Origin: Thamnocephalis sphaerospora
Taxonomy: Eukaryota; Zoopagomycota; Zoopagomycetes; Zoopagales; Sigmoideomycetaceae
Reading direction: 5' to 3'
DNA: 21,533 nt
NCBI GenBank assembly: GCA_003614735.1
Contig: KZ992680.1
Coordinates: 1 to 21,533, forward strand
How positions within the stretch are numbered: the first letter of the stretch is position 1; every line of letters begins with the position of its first letter. Below the pieces are notes generated by a model that worked only from the letters and a program-made list of their open reading frames with translations, ran no database searches and was not told the DNA's origin. Shown one piece after another: positions 1-8,606 of the stretch. Made by a program: the position numbers and the translations under genes.

Positions 1-63
1 GTCAGATCGAGCATACATTTTACCTGGCCAAGCACCATTATCGCAATACAAATCAACATCCGA
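1..63. repeat. Direct repeat, copy A (cut by window edge)
   Basis: This stretch matches 4068-4130 in the same orientation. The first 55 bases are identical, then two substitutions, then six more matching bases, after which the copies diverge. Copy A touches the first base of the window, so its full length is unknown. It lies just past the 3' end of the Med11 gene. On the minus strand both copies are open in the same frame and contain CCAG followed by GTAAAA, which resembles a splice donor. Identity unknown: it may be part of a dispersed repeat or of a recently duplicated gene. Confidence 0.85.
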
Positions 64-88
64 TTTCACCCGCGGAAGCCGAATAAAG

Positions 89-672
89 CTAGCCGTGTTT
101 GTCATGCGCAGCGTATAGTGCGCCCCGTGCTCGCCCGATTTCCTGACGCAGTTGTACCAGCGTTGCGCGCCATTGTGCGCAGTCCTTTTCTTCACCGGCC
201 ACCTGCGAGCGAAATATCACGTCGGCATCGGTGATGCCAATCTCGGTCAGGTAGCGAAACTGCTGGCGCAGCATCACCTGGATGTTCTACGGATGCCGCA
301 CAAGTGCGCTTGTATTAGCGCCTCCGCTCGAGCGCGGTAGTATTGTCGCCGCGTTCACAGCGCGCACGTTTGCGGAAATGGTTCATCCGCTCGAATGCCC
401 ACCTCTAGCAGTTTGTAGTATCGATTGGAGCACTCTTCAAACGTCTCACGGAGTGCGGCCGGATCGTCCACACGTCCGTCCTCTGAGCGTCCGTTCAGCG
501 CGTCAACCGCCTCCACGGCCACGCGAAGCAGCTCGACGATACGCTAGGAACAGTAGGTTAGTCGCGGGTGTTGAACGCGGCTGTGTCGTCGCAGACAGCA
601 CGGTTGCCTGCACACCTGCTCAATCGTCTCAAGCGCCGCAAGTCGCTTGGCCGTCGGTGAGTCAGTGTCCAT
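89..672 (-). CDS. MED11: Mediator complex subunit 11 (Med11)
   Basis: Exons are 672-616, 543-403 and 286-89, joined in phase 0 across introns of 72 and 116 bp, giving 131 residues, the usual size for fungal Med11. The N-terminal segment AKRLAALETIEQRIVELLR has the pattern of the Med11 helix that pairs with Med22 in the Mediator head. A second helix block near the middle (LRQQFRYLTEIGI) and a C-terminal block beginning EKDCAQWRATLVQLRQEI fit the remembered family layout, including the conserved KDC. Mediator carries signals from activators to RNA polymerase II in the nucleus; the Med11-Med22 dimer helps load TFIIH. The gene is divergent from the snRNP gene, with only 142 bp between start codons, so they probably share a promoter region. 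Identification is by remembered family pattern; the fold and size fit well, the sequence is diverged. Confidence 0.75.
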
Positions 673-814
673 GCTAGAGTTGCAGACGCTTGGTCGGGAA
701 TGTAGGCAAGAAGGACAAGTGGGTGTATGCGGCGTAAAGACGACGCATCTTTGTTGTTCATTTTCCTACTTTGTCACGCCGTTTTGCCTTCTTGAGATCG
801 CCAGCGTAGACAAC
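673..814. promoter_or_regulatory. Shared bidirectional promoter region of MED11 and the snRNP gene
   Basis: Only 142 bp separate the Med11 start codon (672, minus) from the snRNP protein start codon (815, plus), so both promoters and 5' leaders must lie here or overlap upstream exons. I see no clear TATA box. The role is inferred from gene spacing alone. Confidence 0.5.
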
Positions 815-1895
815 ATGCCGCCCACCGCTGCGCCAAACCAGGCGCTCTACGTGGCGAATCTCAACCATCGCGTCAAGAAGGAAGGTGGGCGTCGATGGCA
901 GTGGCGACGGATGCGGGTCAGCACGCGTGCGCACAGACTAACGGGCACGCGACCAGAGATGAAGCGGTCGCTGCATATGCTGTTTACGGCGTACGGTCGC
1001 ATCGTAGACATTGTCCACACGCGCACTGACAAGATGCGCAGCAAGGCGTTTGTCATCTTTCGCGATATTCCAGAGGCGACTGCCGCGTTGCGTGGCCTGA
1101 ACGGCTTTCTGTTCTATGAGCGACCATTGGTAAGCGCGTCAGCACCAAGACGATGCGTTTGCGCCTGTTTTGACATCGCAGTGTATGGCGCAGGTTGTCG
1201 AGTATGCGTCCACAAAGGCACACGCGATAGCACTGTTGGATGGCACCTATAGCGTCAATGCAAGGGGAAGTGCAGCGGCAGATGGGAAGCGCGCTCGGCC
1301 AGCAGATCGTGACGACAGCGACAGCGATGACGGTAAGAGAGAACAGGATGCTATGAGCTGGTGAACGGCCAGCACTTGGGAGTGCTTGTTGTGCCTGACG
1401 ACATTTTCTGTGCAATGTCGCTAGAGATGGAAGTGGAGCAACCACCGGCAAGGCGGGCACGGTCAGATGGCAGCGAGGACGAAGGTGGGCAGCACATTGA
1501 GGCGCGTAGACAACGTGTACATGACTAACCTTTTTCCTCTTTCTGCATCATCAGATATGTCAGAGGCAAGCGATGGCGAGAACGATGCGCAGCCGCCGCA
1601 CAAGATTCTCTTTGTACGTGGTATTGCTGCCAACACGGCGCAAAACGAGCTGGCAGAGCTGTTCCAAAAGTACGCATCAGGCTCGCGTTTATATCACTTC
1701 TTCACTGGTGTCCGAGCTAATCACGCTGCGGGCAGATACGACGGCTTCAAGGAAGTGCGTATGATCTCGGGCGATCGTGCGATGGCGTTTGTAGAGTATG
1801 GCACTGCAGCACAGGCCGGCGTGGCCAAGGAAGTGATGCATGGACTGCGGCAGACGTCAGGTCGTTCGCTGAGGGTAACGTTTGCAAAGCGGTAG
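815..1895 (+). CDS. U1A/U2B''/SNF-type spliceosomal snRNP protein, two RRMs
   Basis: Exons are 815-884, 957-1129, 1194-1332, 1425-1484, 1555-1669 and 1736-1895; introns are 72, 64, 92, 70 and 66 bp; all phases close, giving 238 residues. The first RRM has RNP2 LYVANL at 11-16 and RNP1 RSKAFVIF at 51-58, with KKEEMKRSLHMLF matching the U1A/U2B'' pattern. A basic and acidic linker (about 108-160) leads to a second RRM from about 164, ending SLRVTFAKR as family members do. The family binds stem-loops of U1 and U2 snRNA and works in the spliceosome. The length (U2B'' about 225, U1A about 280) and short linker resemble insect SNF, where one protein serves both snRNPs. Whether it is U1A, U2B'' or both cannot be decided here, so no symbol is given. 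Confidence 0.9.
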
Positions 1896-1939
1896 CTGCC
1901 ATACTGCCGCATCGCGTACTCCGATGTGTATGCCAACAC

Positions 1940-1945
1940 AATAAA
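1940..1945 (+). terminator. Polyadenylation signal AATAAA
   Basis: A canonical AATAAA hexamer begins 45 bases past the stop codon of the snRNP protein gene, in the right place and orientation for its 3' end processing. It is followed by a T/G-containing stretch near 1960-1975. Inferred from motif and position only. Confidence 0.5.
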
Positions 1946-2071
1946 TTCACACGGAGTGCGCACGTTGTCGTCTCTTACGAAAGACGGCACTGCAGCATAA
2001 TTCGCGGCCGCACGCAGTGTGTGGCTTTTACGAGCCAAAAGTTACTAGATGCAGACATGGTAGTAAAAAAC

Positions 2072-2166
2072 TGCTCCCGGCGAGGCTCGAACTCGCGACC
2101 TGGGCGTGACTTTGGTATAGTTTGTATCCTATAAGCACCCCGCTCCACCGACTGAGCTACGGGAGC
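2072..2166 (-). tRNA. tRNA-Ile(UAU) with a 22-nt intron
   Basis: The minus strand folds into a cloverleaf: 7-bp acceptor stem GCTCCCG/CGGGAGC with A discriminator, D arm with TAGCTCAGTCGGTGGAGC, anticodon stem GGGTG/CGCCC and T arm GCGAG/CTCGC with the loop TTCGAGC. The anticodon is TAT (2133-2131), read as UAU, isoleucine. An intron of 22 nt (2129-2108) sits one base past the anticodon, the standard eukaryotic place. The intron contains CTATA, which can pair with TATAG across the anticodon, the usual anticodon-intron helix. Without the intron the tRNA is 73 nt. A run of T follows on the minus strand (2070-2065) as pol III terminator. Confidence 0.93.
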
Positions 2167-2466
2167 ATTAGGGGTGATCTACGCCTGTGAACTCTATGAC
2201 TCTGAAGCTTTGCACCCAAAAAAGGTACCCGCGGCCCACGTCACCCTAAACCCAACCGACATGTCGCCTAGGCAGCGTAGCATGTTGCTGCGCATTTAAA
2301 AGCCGAGAAAGCTCGAGTCAGAGAAGGTAGTGCACGCAAAAGATGGTGGCGGTGGTGGTGGGGGTGTGCACGTGGACAGAAGAGCCGTGCGAGAGACCGG
2401 ACGGCAACAGTGCGCCCCTTGCCCCACAACCCTTTAGTTTCCCGCGCTCCACCACTCCACCGCTCC
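2167..2466. other. Intergenic: 5' flanks of tRNA-Ile and of the EDDYWA protein gene
   Basis: No gene seen. It holds a TATA-like TTTAAAA at 2295-2301, about 165 bp before the start codon at 2467 on the plus strand, and a short GGT-rich simple repeat near 2344-2364. Just upstream of the chosen start is a C/A-rich leader with no stop in frame, so a longer N-terminus from an ATG at 2410 is possible. Confidence 0.5.
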
Positions 2467-3468
2467 ATGTCGCTACTCGAGTCGGCAGCAGCAACTCTGC
2501 ACGCGCGTGCGCATCGTGATGATAAAGCGCTCTTGTCCTTGGCGTGCGCTGCCACTCGGCAAAGGCTTATGCTACTACAAGACTCGCTGCCACCAGAACA
2601 GCTCTGGCAATGGCAGCAGCAGCCTGTGACCGCTACGGGCAGTGATAACACGCAACTGCATATTGAGCAGTGCTTTTCCAAGAAAAGCGCTTTGCCGGCA
2701 CTTTCCTCGCCGGAATTCTGTGTGGTTGAGGGTAGCATTCGCCGCGCACGATTACGATTTGCCAGCGCGGAAAGCTCAATCACAGGCGAAACCGCCAACA
2801 TCAACTATTATATTATCATGGAGCGCGAGGTAGACGGTGTCTGGCGTTACTTTAACACGACGGCTGAGATTGCGTCGGTCGGCGGGGAAACGGACGGTGT
2901 GACCTGGTTCTCCTCCATTGGTTTAGCAGAGGATGCATTGCGTCACGACAATCGGCCGCGTAGTGGCACGTTTGAGTGTGGCCAAAGCATAGGACTGAAG
3001 GGCGTGGCCAGAGGCGATGATTACGGCGTAGCGGATGTTGGCTGGGACCACGCCATGAGTAATCGAGGCGACGATGGTAACGATGACAACGACGACGACG
3101 GCGAGGATGATTACTGGGCCATGTACGACAGTTCTACGACGGATCGCTCGTCAATACCTGCGCAACACGCCGATGACACTAGCGAAGATGATTATTGGGC
3201 GCGATACGATGCATTGGATGCGCAGACACCGCCGCAGCGACAGGCGCAAAATACCACAGCTGCGGCCGTTAGCAAGGCTATGACCTGTGACGTTGGCAGT
3301 GGCAACAGTCAAGTCAACTTTGCGCATCAACCGCTTCGGGCCCTCGCAGATGGCAAGGCACATACTTTGCTGCTGGACAATCTACGTGCACTTCGCCATG
3401 TAGCTGAGCAATATTCTATAAGCGAAGACGAGTTTATGCATTTGGCACGCAGTGTATGGCAACGTTGA
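2467..3468 (+). CDS. Acidic protein with duplicated EDDYWA-YD motif, function unknown
   Basis: A single open frame of 333 residues without introns. I chose the ATG at 2467 (MSLLESAAATLHARAH) over 2410 because the first 19 residues of the longer form are proline-rich leader-like sequence. The N-terminal half is mixed alpha/beta in character with no motif I can name. The centre is strongly acidic (GDDGNDDNDDDGEDDYW) and carries EDDYWAMYD at about 213-221, repeated as EDDYWARYD at about 240-248. The C-terminus is predicted helical (LLLDNLRALRHVAEQYSISEDEFMHLAR). I recall DDYWA-Y-type motifs in uncharacterised fungal proteins but know no function for them. No signal peptide or membrane segment. 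A TATA-like element lies about 165 bp upstream. Reality of the gene is well supported by length and composition; function is unknown. Confidence 0.8.
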   Translation: MSLLESAAATLHARAHRDDKALLSLACAATRQRLMLLQDSLPPEQLWQWQQQPVTATGSDNTQLHIEQCFSKKSALPALSSPEFCVVEGSIRRARLRFASAESSITGETANINYYIIMEREVDGVWRYFNTTAEIASVGGETDGVTWFSSIGLAEDALRHDNRPRSGTFECGQSIGLKGVARGDDYGVADVGWDHAMSNRGDDGNDDNDDDGEDDYWAMYDSSTTDRSSIPAQHADDTSEDDYWARYDALDAQTPPQRQAQNTTAAAVSKAMTCDVGSGNSQVNFAHQPLRALADGKAHTLLLDNLRALRHVAEQYSISEDEFMHLARSVWQR

Positions 3469-3893
3469 TGGGCTGCTCTAGTAAACATGTATTTTCTACA
3501 AGCATCAGCAACGTCGAGTACCCTAAATGCCGCTGCCTCGGGAGCACAGTTTACATTATTTGCATGTATTGTGCCTACATGTGTTTATTATATTCCAGAC
3601 GCATGAACATTTGCCGTATCTAGTTTGGCCAACAGTCCGCGAGTGCCTACTTTGCGAACAGGGGGATGTGCCATCTGTAACCCCGCCGTTACCTTTCTTT
3701 AACTACTGGCGAGTATCACCGACACCTATTAGATATCTGCAGACTCTTGAGCGTCAGAATTCACCAGCATAGTCGGCAGATCGCAACCATCTACGTTGCA
3801 GGCGAGGAACGTCAAAAAATTGCGCGCGTCGTGCTTACGCTTCACGACTGTATCATTGTAGAAATTGACTGTGTCATAGCTTCCCACAGCTGA
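3469..3893. other. Intergenic, no confident gene; open minus-strand stretch at 3729-3890
   Basis: AT-richer than the neighbouring genes. The plus strand here has only a short open frame without recognisable features. On the minus strand about 50 codons (3890-3729) read like protein, including VVKRKHDARNFLTFLACN, and end in a stop; the frame runs upstream into tRNA-Ala, so it cannot be a complete gene as it stands. It could be a last exon, a gene remnant or chance. Confidence 0.4.
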
Positions 3894-3965
3894 GGGGGTA
3901 TAGCGCAGTGGTAGCGCGCTCGCTTTGCATGCGAGAGGCCACGGGTTCAAACCCCGTTACCTCCA
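3894..3965 (+). tRNA. tRNA-Ala(UGC)
   Basis: A standard intronless cloverleaf of 72 nt: acceptor GGGGGTA/TACCTCC with one G-T pair, D arm with AGCGCAGTGGTAGCGC, anticodon stem CTCGC/GCGAG around loop TTTGCAT, and T arm CGGGT TCAAACC CCG-type with GGTTCAAACCC as B box. The anticodon TGC reads alanine codons. Discriminator A at 3965 and a TTTT pol III stop at 3967-3970. Confidence 0.96.
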
Positions 3966-4568
3966 CTTTTGTCAGTCATGTTGCTGTCCATTTTGTTCCC
4001 TGTGTAACATTCACACCGCGTCCAGGCACTGCTGCGCTTTCCACTTGCCAAGCTGTGATTTGGCCATGTCAGATCGAGCATACATTTTACCTGGCCAAGC
4101 ACCATTATCGCAATACAAATCAGTATCCGACGAGGCTACGCGAAGCTTAGCTGAAATAGTGCGATCGTGCGTAGGACCACGCTGGGCGACTGGCAGCATG
4201 ATGCACCAGTGTTTTACCAACTCTGACGCGTTATTTGCTGAATAGGCTGTGACAACGCTATCTCTATTCAGTTCTGTTGACCTGTAGCCTCAAACTACTG
4301 TGTAATTGCTGCTGTGGCGGTGTTGCAGCTACCGTAAAATATAGCCCCACGTTCATGCTTTCTGCTTGCCTACTCCTACGTTTTATACGACATGGGTCTA
4401 GTGCGCAAAATTTATGGCGTGATGATATAAAGTTTATCAAGCAAGATGCTTTATATAACTGGAGCACGCTTTGCCTAGAGATCGGCGTGTGTTTTCTGCA
4501 GGTACATTCGCACGGGTAATCGGCGCTTCTCCAAGCATGCTTATTGCAATGTGTCCAGCATACCGCTG
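3966..4568. other. Intergenic, about 600 bp, containing repeat copy B
   Basis: No gene that I can support. It begins with the tRNA-Ala terminator and includes the repeat copy at 4068-4130. Minus-strand open stretches around 4220-4011 and 4632-4264 lack recognisable motifs. The right part (4330-4480) is AT-rich. It probably also holds the 3' flank of the zinc-ribbon gene, which ends at 4569. Confidence 0.4.
4068..4130. repeat. Direct repeat, copy B
   Basis: Partner of the repeat at 1-63: 61 of 63 bases agree, the first 55 without a mismatch. The bases upstream of 4068 cannot be compared because copy A is cut by the window start. It lies about 100 bp downstream of tRNA-Ala. On the minus strand both copies are open in one frame (about DLYCDNGAWPGKMYARSD) and differ by a single residue in that frame, but 4 kb apart and without a known family this does not prove coding. 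Confidence 0.85.
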
Positions 4569-5118
4569 TTAGCGTTGGTGGCCGCATCGTGAACAAAAGT
4601 GCCACTCGCGGTCTGAATTGACGTTTCCACATCGACTACACGTTGCCGCATCAGCGCGAGAGTTGGAGCCTGCCGACTCTATTGCCATTTTGGAGTCGCG
4701 TTTCGACGTTATCGTGTGTTTGCTGGTGCGTGGCTTTGGTGGATGCTGCAGTATCTGGTAATCTATGGTGCCACATTGCGCGCACAGCCACATTGGATTA
4801 CCGCGGCGAACCTACACGGGTGAGGCAGTCATGACAACCAAGGGCAGTTAGACGGCGGGTAGCGCGTATCGTCAGCTTTTTCCTGCCAACCATCAGGATG
4901 CTAGCCACGTACGGTAAACAGTGGCACAAAGAAGAGACTGAAGCGCTGGTCGACGCGCGTTTCCGCCATTGTCGGATAGCCGCACCGCGGGCACTGCCGC
5001 GTGCCTTCGGATATCCAGCGTCGCCGGGGCGATAGGCCAACTACACGGACGTATTAATGTGAGCTGCTGAGGCGCTGCTGGTGTTGTAGCACGCAACGCG
5101 CTTGCCAATTAGAAACAT
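4569..5118 (-). CDS. Zinc-ribbon protein (zinc-ribbon_15-like)
   Basis: Exons are 5118-5106, 5040-4913 and 4811-4569, total 127 residues. The first coding exon is only 13 bp and is followed by a 65-bp GC-AG intron (donor GCAAGC); the second intron is 101 bp with donor GTACGT. The joined N-terminus MFLIVGLSPRRRW, then CPRC at 21-24, RFSLFFVPLFT at 37-47 and CAQC at 57-60 follow the fungal small zinc-ribbon pattern (start MF-, CPRC, phenylalanine-rich FFxP stretch, second Cys pair). The C-terminus adds a second CxxC...CxxC set (Cys 105, 108, 120, 123). Two zinc sites are therefore likely. Function of this family is not known to me. The first exon rests on phase and family pattern, so it is less sure than the rest. 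Confidence 0.7.
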
Positions 5119-5502
5119 CGCAGACTGGCTTCTGTGCTATGAAAACAGCTAGTAACGCGGCACAGTGCGTGCAGAATCAAGCAGTAAGCGTGTGACGAGC
5201 AGGTATTGGGAAAGGATGGATTGGACTGCGATCGTTGAGACGATGGGCGTGTGGCAGTAGTGGGGATTTGTCACTGGGATGATACCAGTGTCGTCATTCT
5301 ACCGATTCTGCTGCATCGCCACACCACCACCCGCAAGACGCTAGCTCAAACACTGCTTGCTGGCATAAGCAGCGCGCACCAAGGATGGAGTAAACACAAA
5401 TCCGTTGCTTTATAGAAATAAACATGCGACAATAGCCACACAGCGGCGCTCGCCGGATCATCTAGCCAGTCGTCGCTGCTGGGTGCACTGGCGTGCGGTA
5501 AT
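5119..5502. other. Intergenic: 3' flank of GSIII gene and promoter side of zinc-ribbon gene
   Basis: A 384-bp gap between two minus-strand genes in head-to-tail order. No gene, tRNA or clear repeat seen. A CTATAAAG stretch occurs on the minus strand near 5416-5409, too far downstream of GSIII to call. Confidence 0.4.
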
Positions 5503-6262
5503 TTACGAGGAGGTGAAGAGCAGCTCGGTGTACTTGGGCAGCGGCCAGTACTTGTCGGCCACGCGGTACTCGAGAAAGTCGGCGCCGGCACGCACAGCCT
5601 CCATGATCGGCAGGATCTGCTTGTATGCGGCGTGGCTCTGTTTGGGCGCATCGTCAATGTTGGCCACCTCCTTGGAGACCTCATCGAGCTTGGCCACATC
5701 AGCCTGCAGCTTGCTGACAACCGGCGCGAGCTCAGCGAGGAGACGGCGCTCCGGCGAGGAGTCACCGTCAATCTGGCTCAGCGCGCTGGCCGCGCTGGCG
5801 AGCACCTGGCGGTACTCAAACACCGCCGGCAGCACGGTGGTGTTGATGATGCTGATGAGCGTGCCAGCCTCAATCAGGACGTCCTTGGCGTAGCGCTCCA
5901 TGAGAATGTGGTAGCGCGAGTGCAGCTCCGACTCGTTGAACACGCCCTCCTTGATGAGCATGCTGTGGTTGGACTTTTCAAGCAGCTGCTCAAAGCCCTC
6001 CGGCGCGCTGCGGATGTTCTGCAGACCACGACGCTCAGCCTCCTCGGCCCAGGCGCTGCTGTAGTTGTCGCCCTCAAAGCACACGGGGCGGCTGGACGCG
6101 ATGAACTTTTTGATGACCGCCAGCTTGTCGGCATCGGTCGGGTACGGGCGGTCGCCCATCTGAGCGCGCAGCGCAGCAGAGACCTCGCGCAGGGAAGCGG
6201 CAACGGCCGTGTTGAGCAGCGTGACCGGGAAGGACGGCGACTGCTTGGAGCCAACAGCGCGG

Positions 6263-6300
<38 letters not shown>

Positions 6301-7773
6301 ACGGTTGCGATCGGTGAGATCACGTGCAATGTTGGGCAGGGTCGACACCTTCACGTCCAGCACACGGCCGCCGAGCTTGATCGACTGGATCTCCGGGCGC
6401 GAAAAGTTCTTGACCGGACGCGACTCCTCAATGCTGTGCAGCACCTCGGTAAGGTGCTCACCAAGGAAGGCCGAGATGATGCCGGGCGGGGCCTCGTTGG
6501 CACCCAGGCGGTGGTCGTTGCTGGCCGACGAGATACCGGCGCGCAGCAGACCGCCGTGCTTGTGGACAGCATCCAGCACCGCGACCAGGAAGAGCAGGAA
6601 GCGGTAGTTGGTCTCCGGCTTCTCGGTCGGCTCCAGCAGGTTCTCGCCGCGGTCGGTCGACAGGGCCCAGTTGCAGTGCTTGCCGCTGCCGTTGATGCCC
6701 GAGAACGGCTTCTCGTGGAAGAGCGCCTTGAGCTTGTGGCGATGAGCCACCTTGTGCAGCGCATCCATGGTGAGCAGGTTGTGGTCGACGGCGATCATGG
6801 CCTCCTCGAAGATGGGCGCCACCTCAAACTGCGCCGGAGCCACTTCGTTGTGGCGGGTCTTGAGCGGCACACCCAGCTTGTACAGCTCCAGCTCGACCTC
6901 GCTGATGGCCGAAACGACGCGCGACGGGATCTTGCCAAAGTAGTGATCCTCCATCTGCTGGTGGCGCGGCGGCAGGTTGCCGATGAGCGAGCGACCGCAG
7001 ATCTTCAGATCCGGGCGCAGCGCGTACAGCGCACGGTCGACCAGGAAGAACTCCTGCTCGATACCGAGCGTGGTGAACACCTGGTTCACGACACGCGGGT
7101 GGCCGGGCGGAGCCGGGTCGAGCAGGTTGAGCAGATCGCAGGCGGCACGCGACAGCGTCTCGCCCGAACGCAGCAGAACGGTCTTCTCGTCGAGCGCATC
7201 GCCGTTGTACGAGATGAAGACAGACGGGACGTAGAGCACCGCAGTGCCGTTCGCCTGAGGCTGGATGAACATCGGGCTGGTCGTGTCCCAGATGGTGTAG
7301 CCACGGGCCTCAAAGGTGGTGCGCATGCCGCCGGACGGGAAGCTGGACGCATCCGGCTCCGACTGGAGCAGCTGCGAGCCGCTGAAGGTGTCGATGGCGT
7401 GCACGCCCTCGTTCAGCACCGAGGTGCTCTTGAGCGTCAGGAACGAATCGTGCTTCTCGGCCGTGGTGTCAGTCTGCGGCTGGAACCAGTGGGAGAAGTG
7501 GGTGGCACCGCGGTCCATGGCCCAAATGCGCACGGCGTGGGCGACGGCATCGCTGGTGGCCTTGTCAAGGGTCTGGCGACCGCGCATCTGGCGCAGGAAC
7601 GAGGCAAACACCGGCTTGGGCAGCGAGTTGGCCATGTCCTTGAGGGTGAAGACGTTCGTGCCGTACAGCTCGGACGGGTAGAACGGCCTGCCATCCGGAC
7701 GCTTCGGGAACGCGCCCGGCACCTGGTCGCGCGAGACCGAGGCGATGATGGCGTTCTTGCGCAGTTCAGACAT
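5503..7773 (-). CDS. Glutamine synthetase type III (GSIII, GlnN type)
   Basis: One uninterrupted frame of 756 residues, matching the 700-750 residue size of GSIII and far longer than the roughly 350-residue GSII usual in fungi. I chose the ATG at 7773 (MSELRKNAII): the 39 codons upstream run into the promoter, and a TATA-like element sits 80 bp before this start. Ligand motifs, in order: GIEQEFFLVD at 237-246, NEVAPAQFEVAPIFEE from 309, GINGSGKHCNWAL from 359, RLGANEAPPGIISAFLG from 422 and [20 protein letters not shown] at 490-509. It makes glutamine from glutamate, ammonia and ATP; there is no targeting peptide, so it is probably cytosolic. Third positions are mostly G or C and there is no intron, unlike its IQGAP neighbour; this may mean high expression or a history of transfer. 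The family call is very secure. Confidence 0.96.
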
Positions 7774-8606
7774 GTTGGCTAGTGCTATAGGCGGTTCGGC
7801 AAAAGTGAACAAGGTGGATGCTGGGTCAGAGATGGCTCGGGACGAGTGGCAGTATTTAAGATTGTCGTCGCCGCGTGATGACGTGTACACTCACCAACAA
7901 AAGTACAGGCACGTGTCGAGTGCAGCAAGTGGACGGTTGGGGTGTGGAGGTGGATACTATGCTAGTACGCTCACAGATGAACGCGTACAACGCACGGCAA
8001 GGAAGGCAGGGATAGAGTAAGCGTGGATGGAGAATACAGGCACACATCCACACCGCCTGCTGTGTTTTATACGTACGCATGCCGAGCAGTGACGTGTCGG
8101 CACACATGCTTCATCCGCCGCTGCATCAGCGCTGCCATCGCATCTCCACCGCGTGAGCCGGATCCTTCACATCAGTGGTCGCGATATGGGCTACACAGTG
8201 TGGATCGATAGGTTTAGACTTCCCGTGTCCCGACGTTATCGACCAATCAGAGACATCCATTCATCCGCGTTTACCCTATCCGCCACGCGTGGCCACCCAC
8301 ACCGCTGATGCTATGCCGCAAGCGTGTGAAGCTGGCACCATCTCAGTCTCGCGGCGGGTTTAGCCGGCAGGTTGTTGCATGGGAGTGGGATGCCTGCTGC
8401 AACGACCGTGCACGGCTGGACGGGCAATCACGGGCGGATAGGCAACATGTGTGTGTGTGTACGCTTTATTGGGTGGCTAAACAGAGTGTCGAGGGGCGCG
8501 TTCGTGTTGCCGTCGCGTCACGCGCCTAGCTATAGAACCTGTGGGCAGACACGCATGGTAGCACAAGGCCGTTAGTTCGCCGCAGTCCACTTTTCGCGCG
8601 TCTGGC
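7774..8606. other. GSIII promoter region and IQGAP 3' flank
   Basis: An 833-bp gap without a supportable gene. Features seen: a TATA-like element at 7853-7860 for GSIII, a CCAAT pentamer near 8241, a short TG repeat near 8449-8460, and several GATA cores (near 8010, 8206, 8237 and 8437). GATA factors control nitrogen genes in fungi, so these could matter for GSIII, but GATA is short and the count is not clearly above chance. Confidence 0.4.
7853..7860 (-). promoter_or_regulatory. TATA-like element of GSIII
   Basis: CTTAAATA on the minus strand, 80 bp upstream of the chosen GSIII start codon. TATTTAAG-type octamers in either direction also occur upstream of IQGAP. This position supports the start at 7773 rather than 7890, which would lie upstream of the TATA. 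Confidence 0.45.

Noticed and set aside
4077-4095. ATACATTTTACCTGG in the repeat resembles the U1 snRNA 5' end
   Set aside because: The U1 end needs ATACTTACCTGG without the inserted bases, and no Sm site or stem-loops follow; resemblance is probably chance.
5632-7782. A 716-codon open frame on the plus strand, antisense to glutamine synthetase
   Set aside because: It is a shadow of the GC3-biased GSIII gene: its composition is Arg, Val, Leu, Gly and Glu rich, with no domain pattern, while the minus strand carries clear GSIII motifs along the whole length.
8449-8460. Short TG repeat in the GSIII upstream region
   Set aside because: Too short to be more than a simple repeat; no Z-DNA or regulatory claim is justified.
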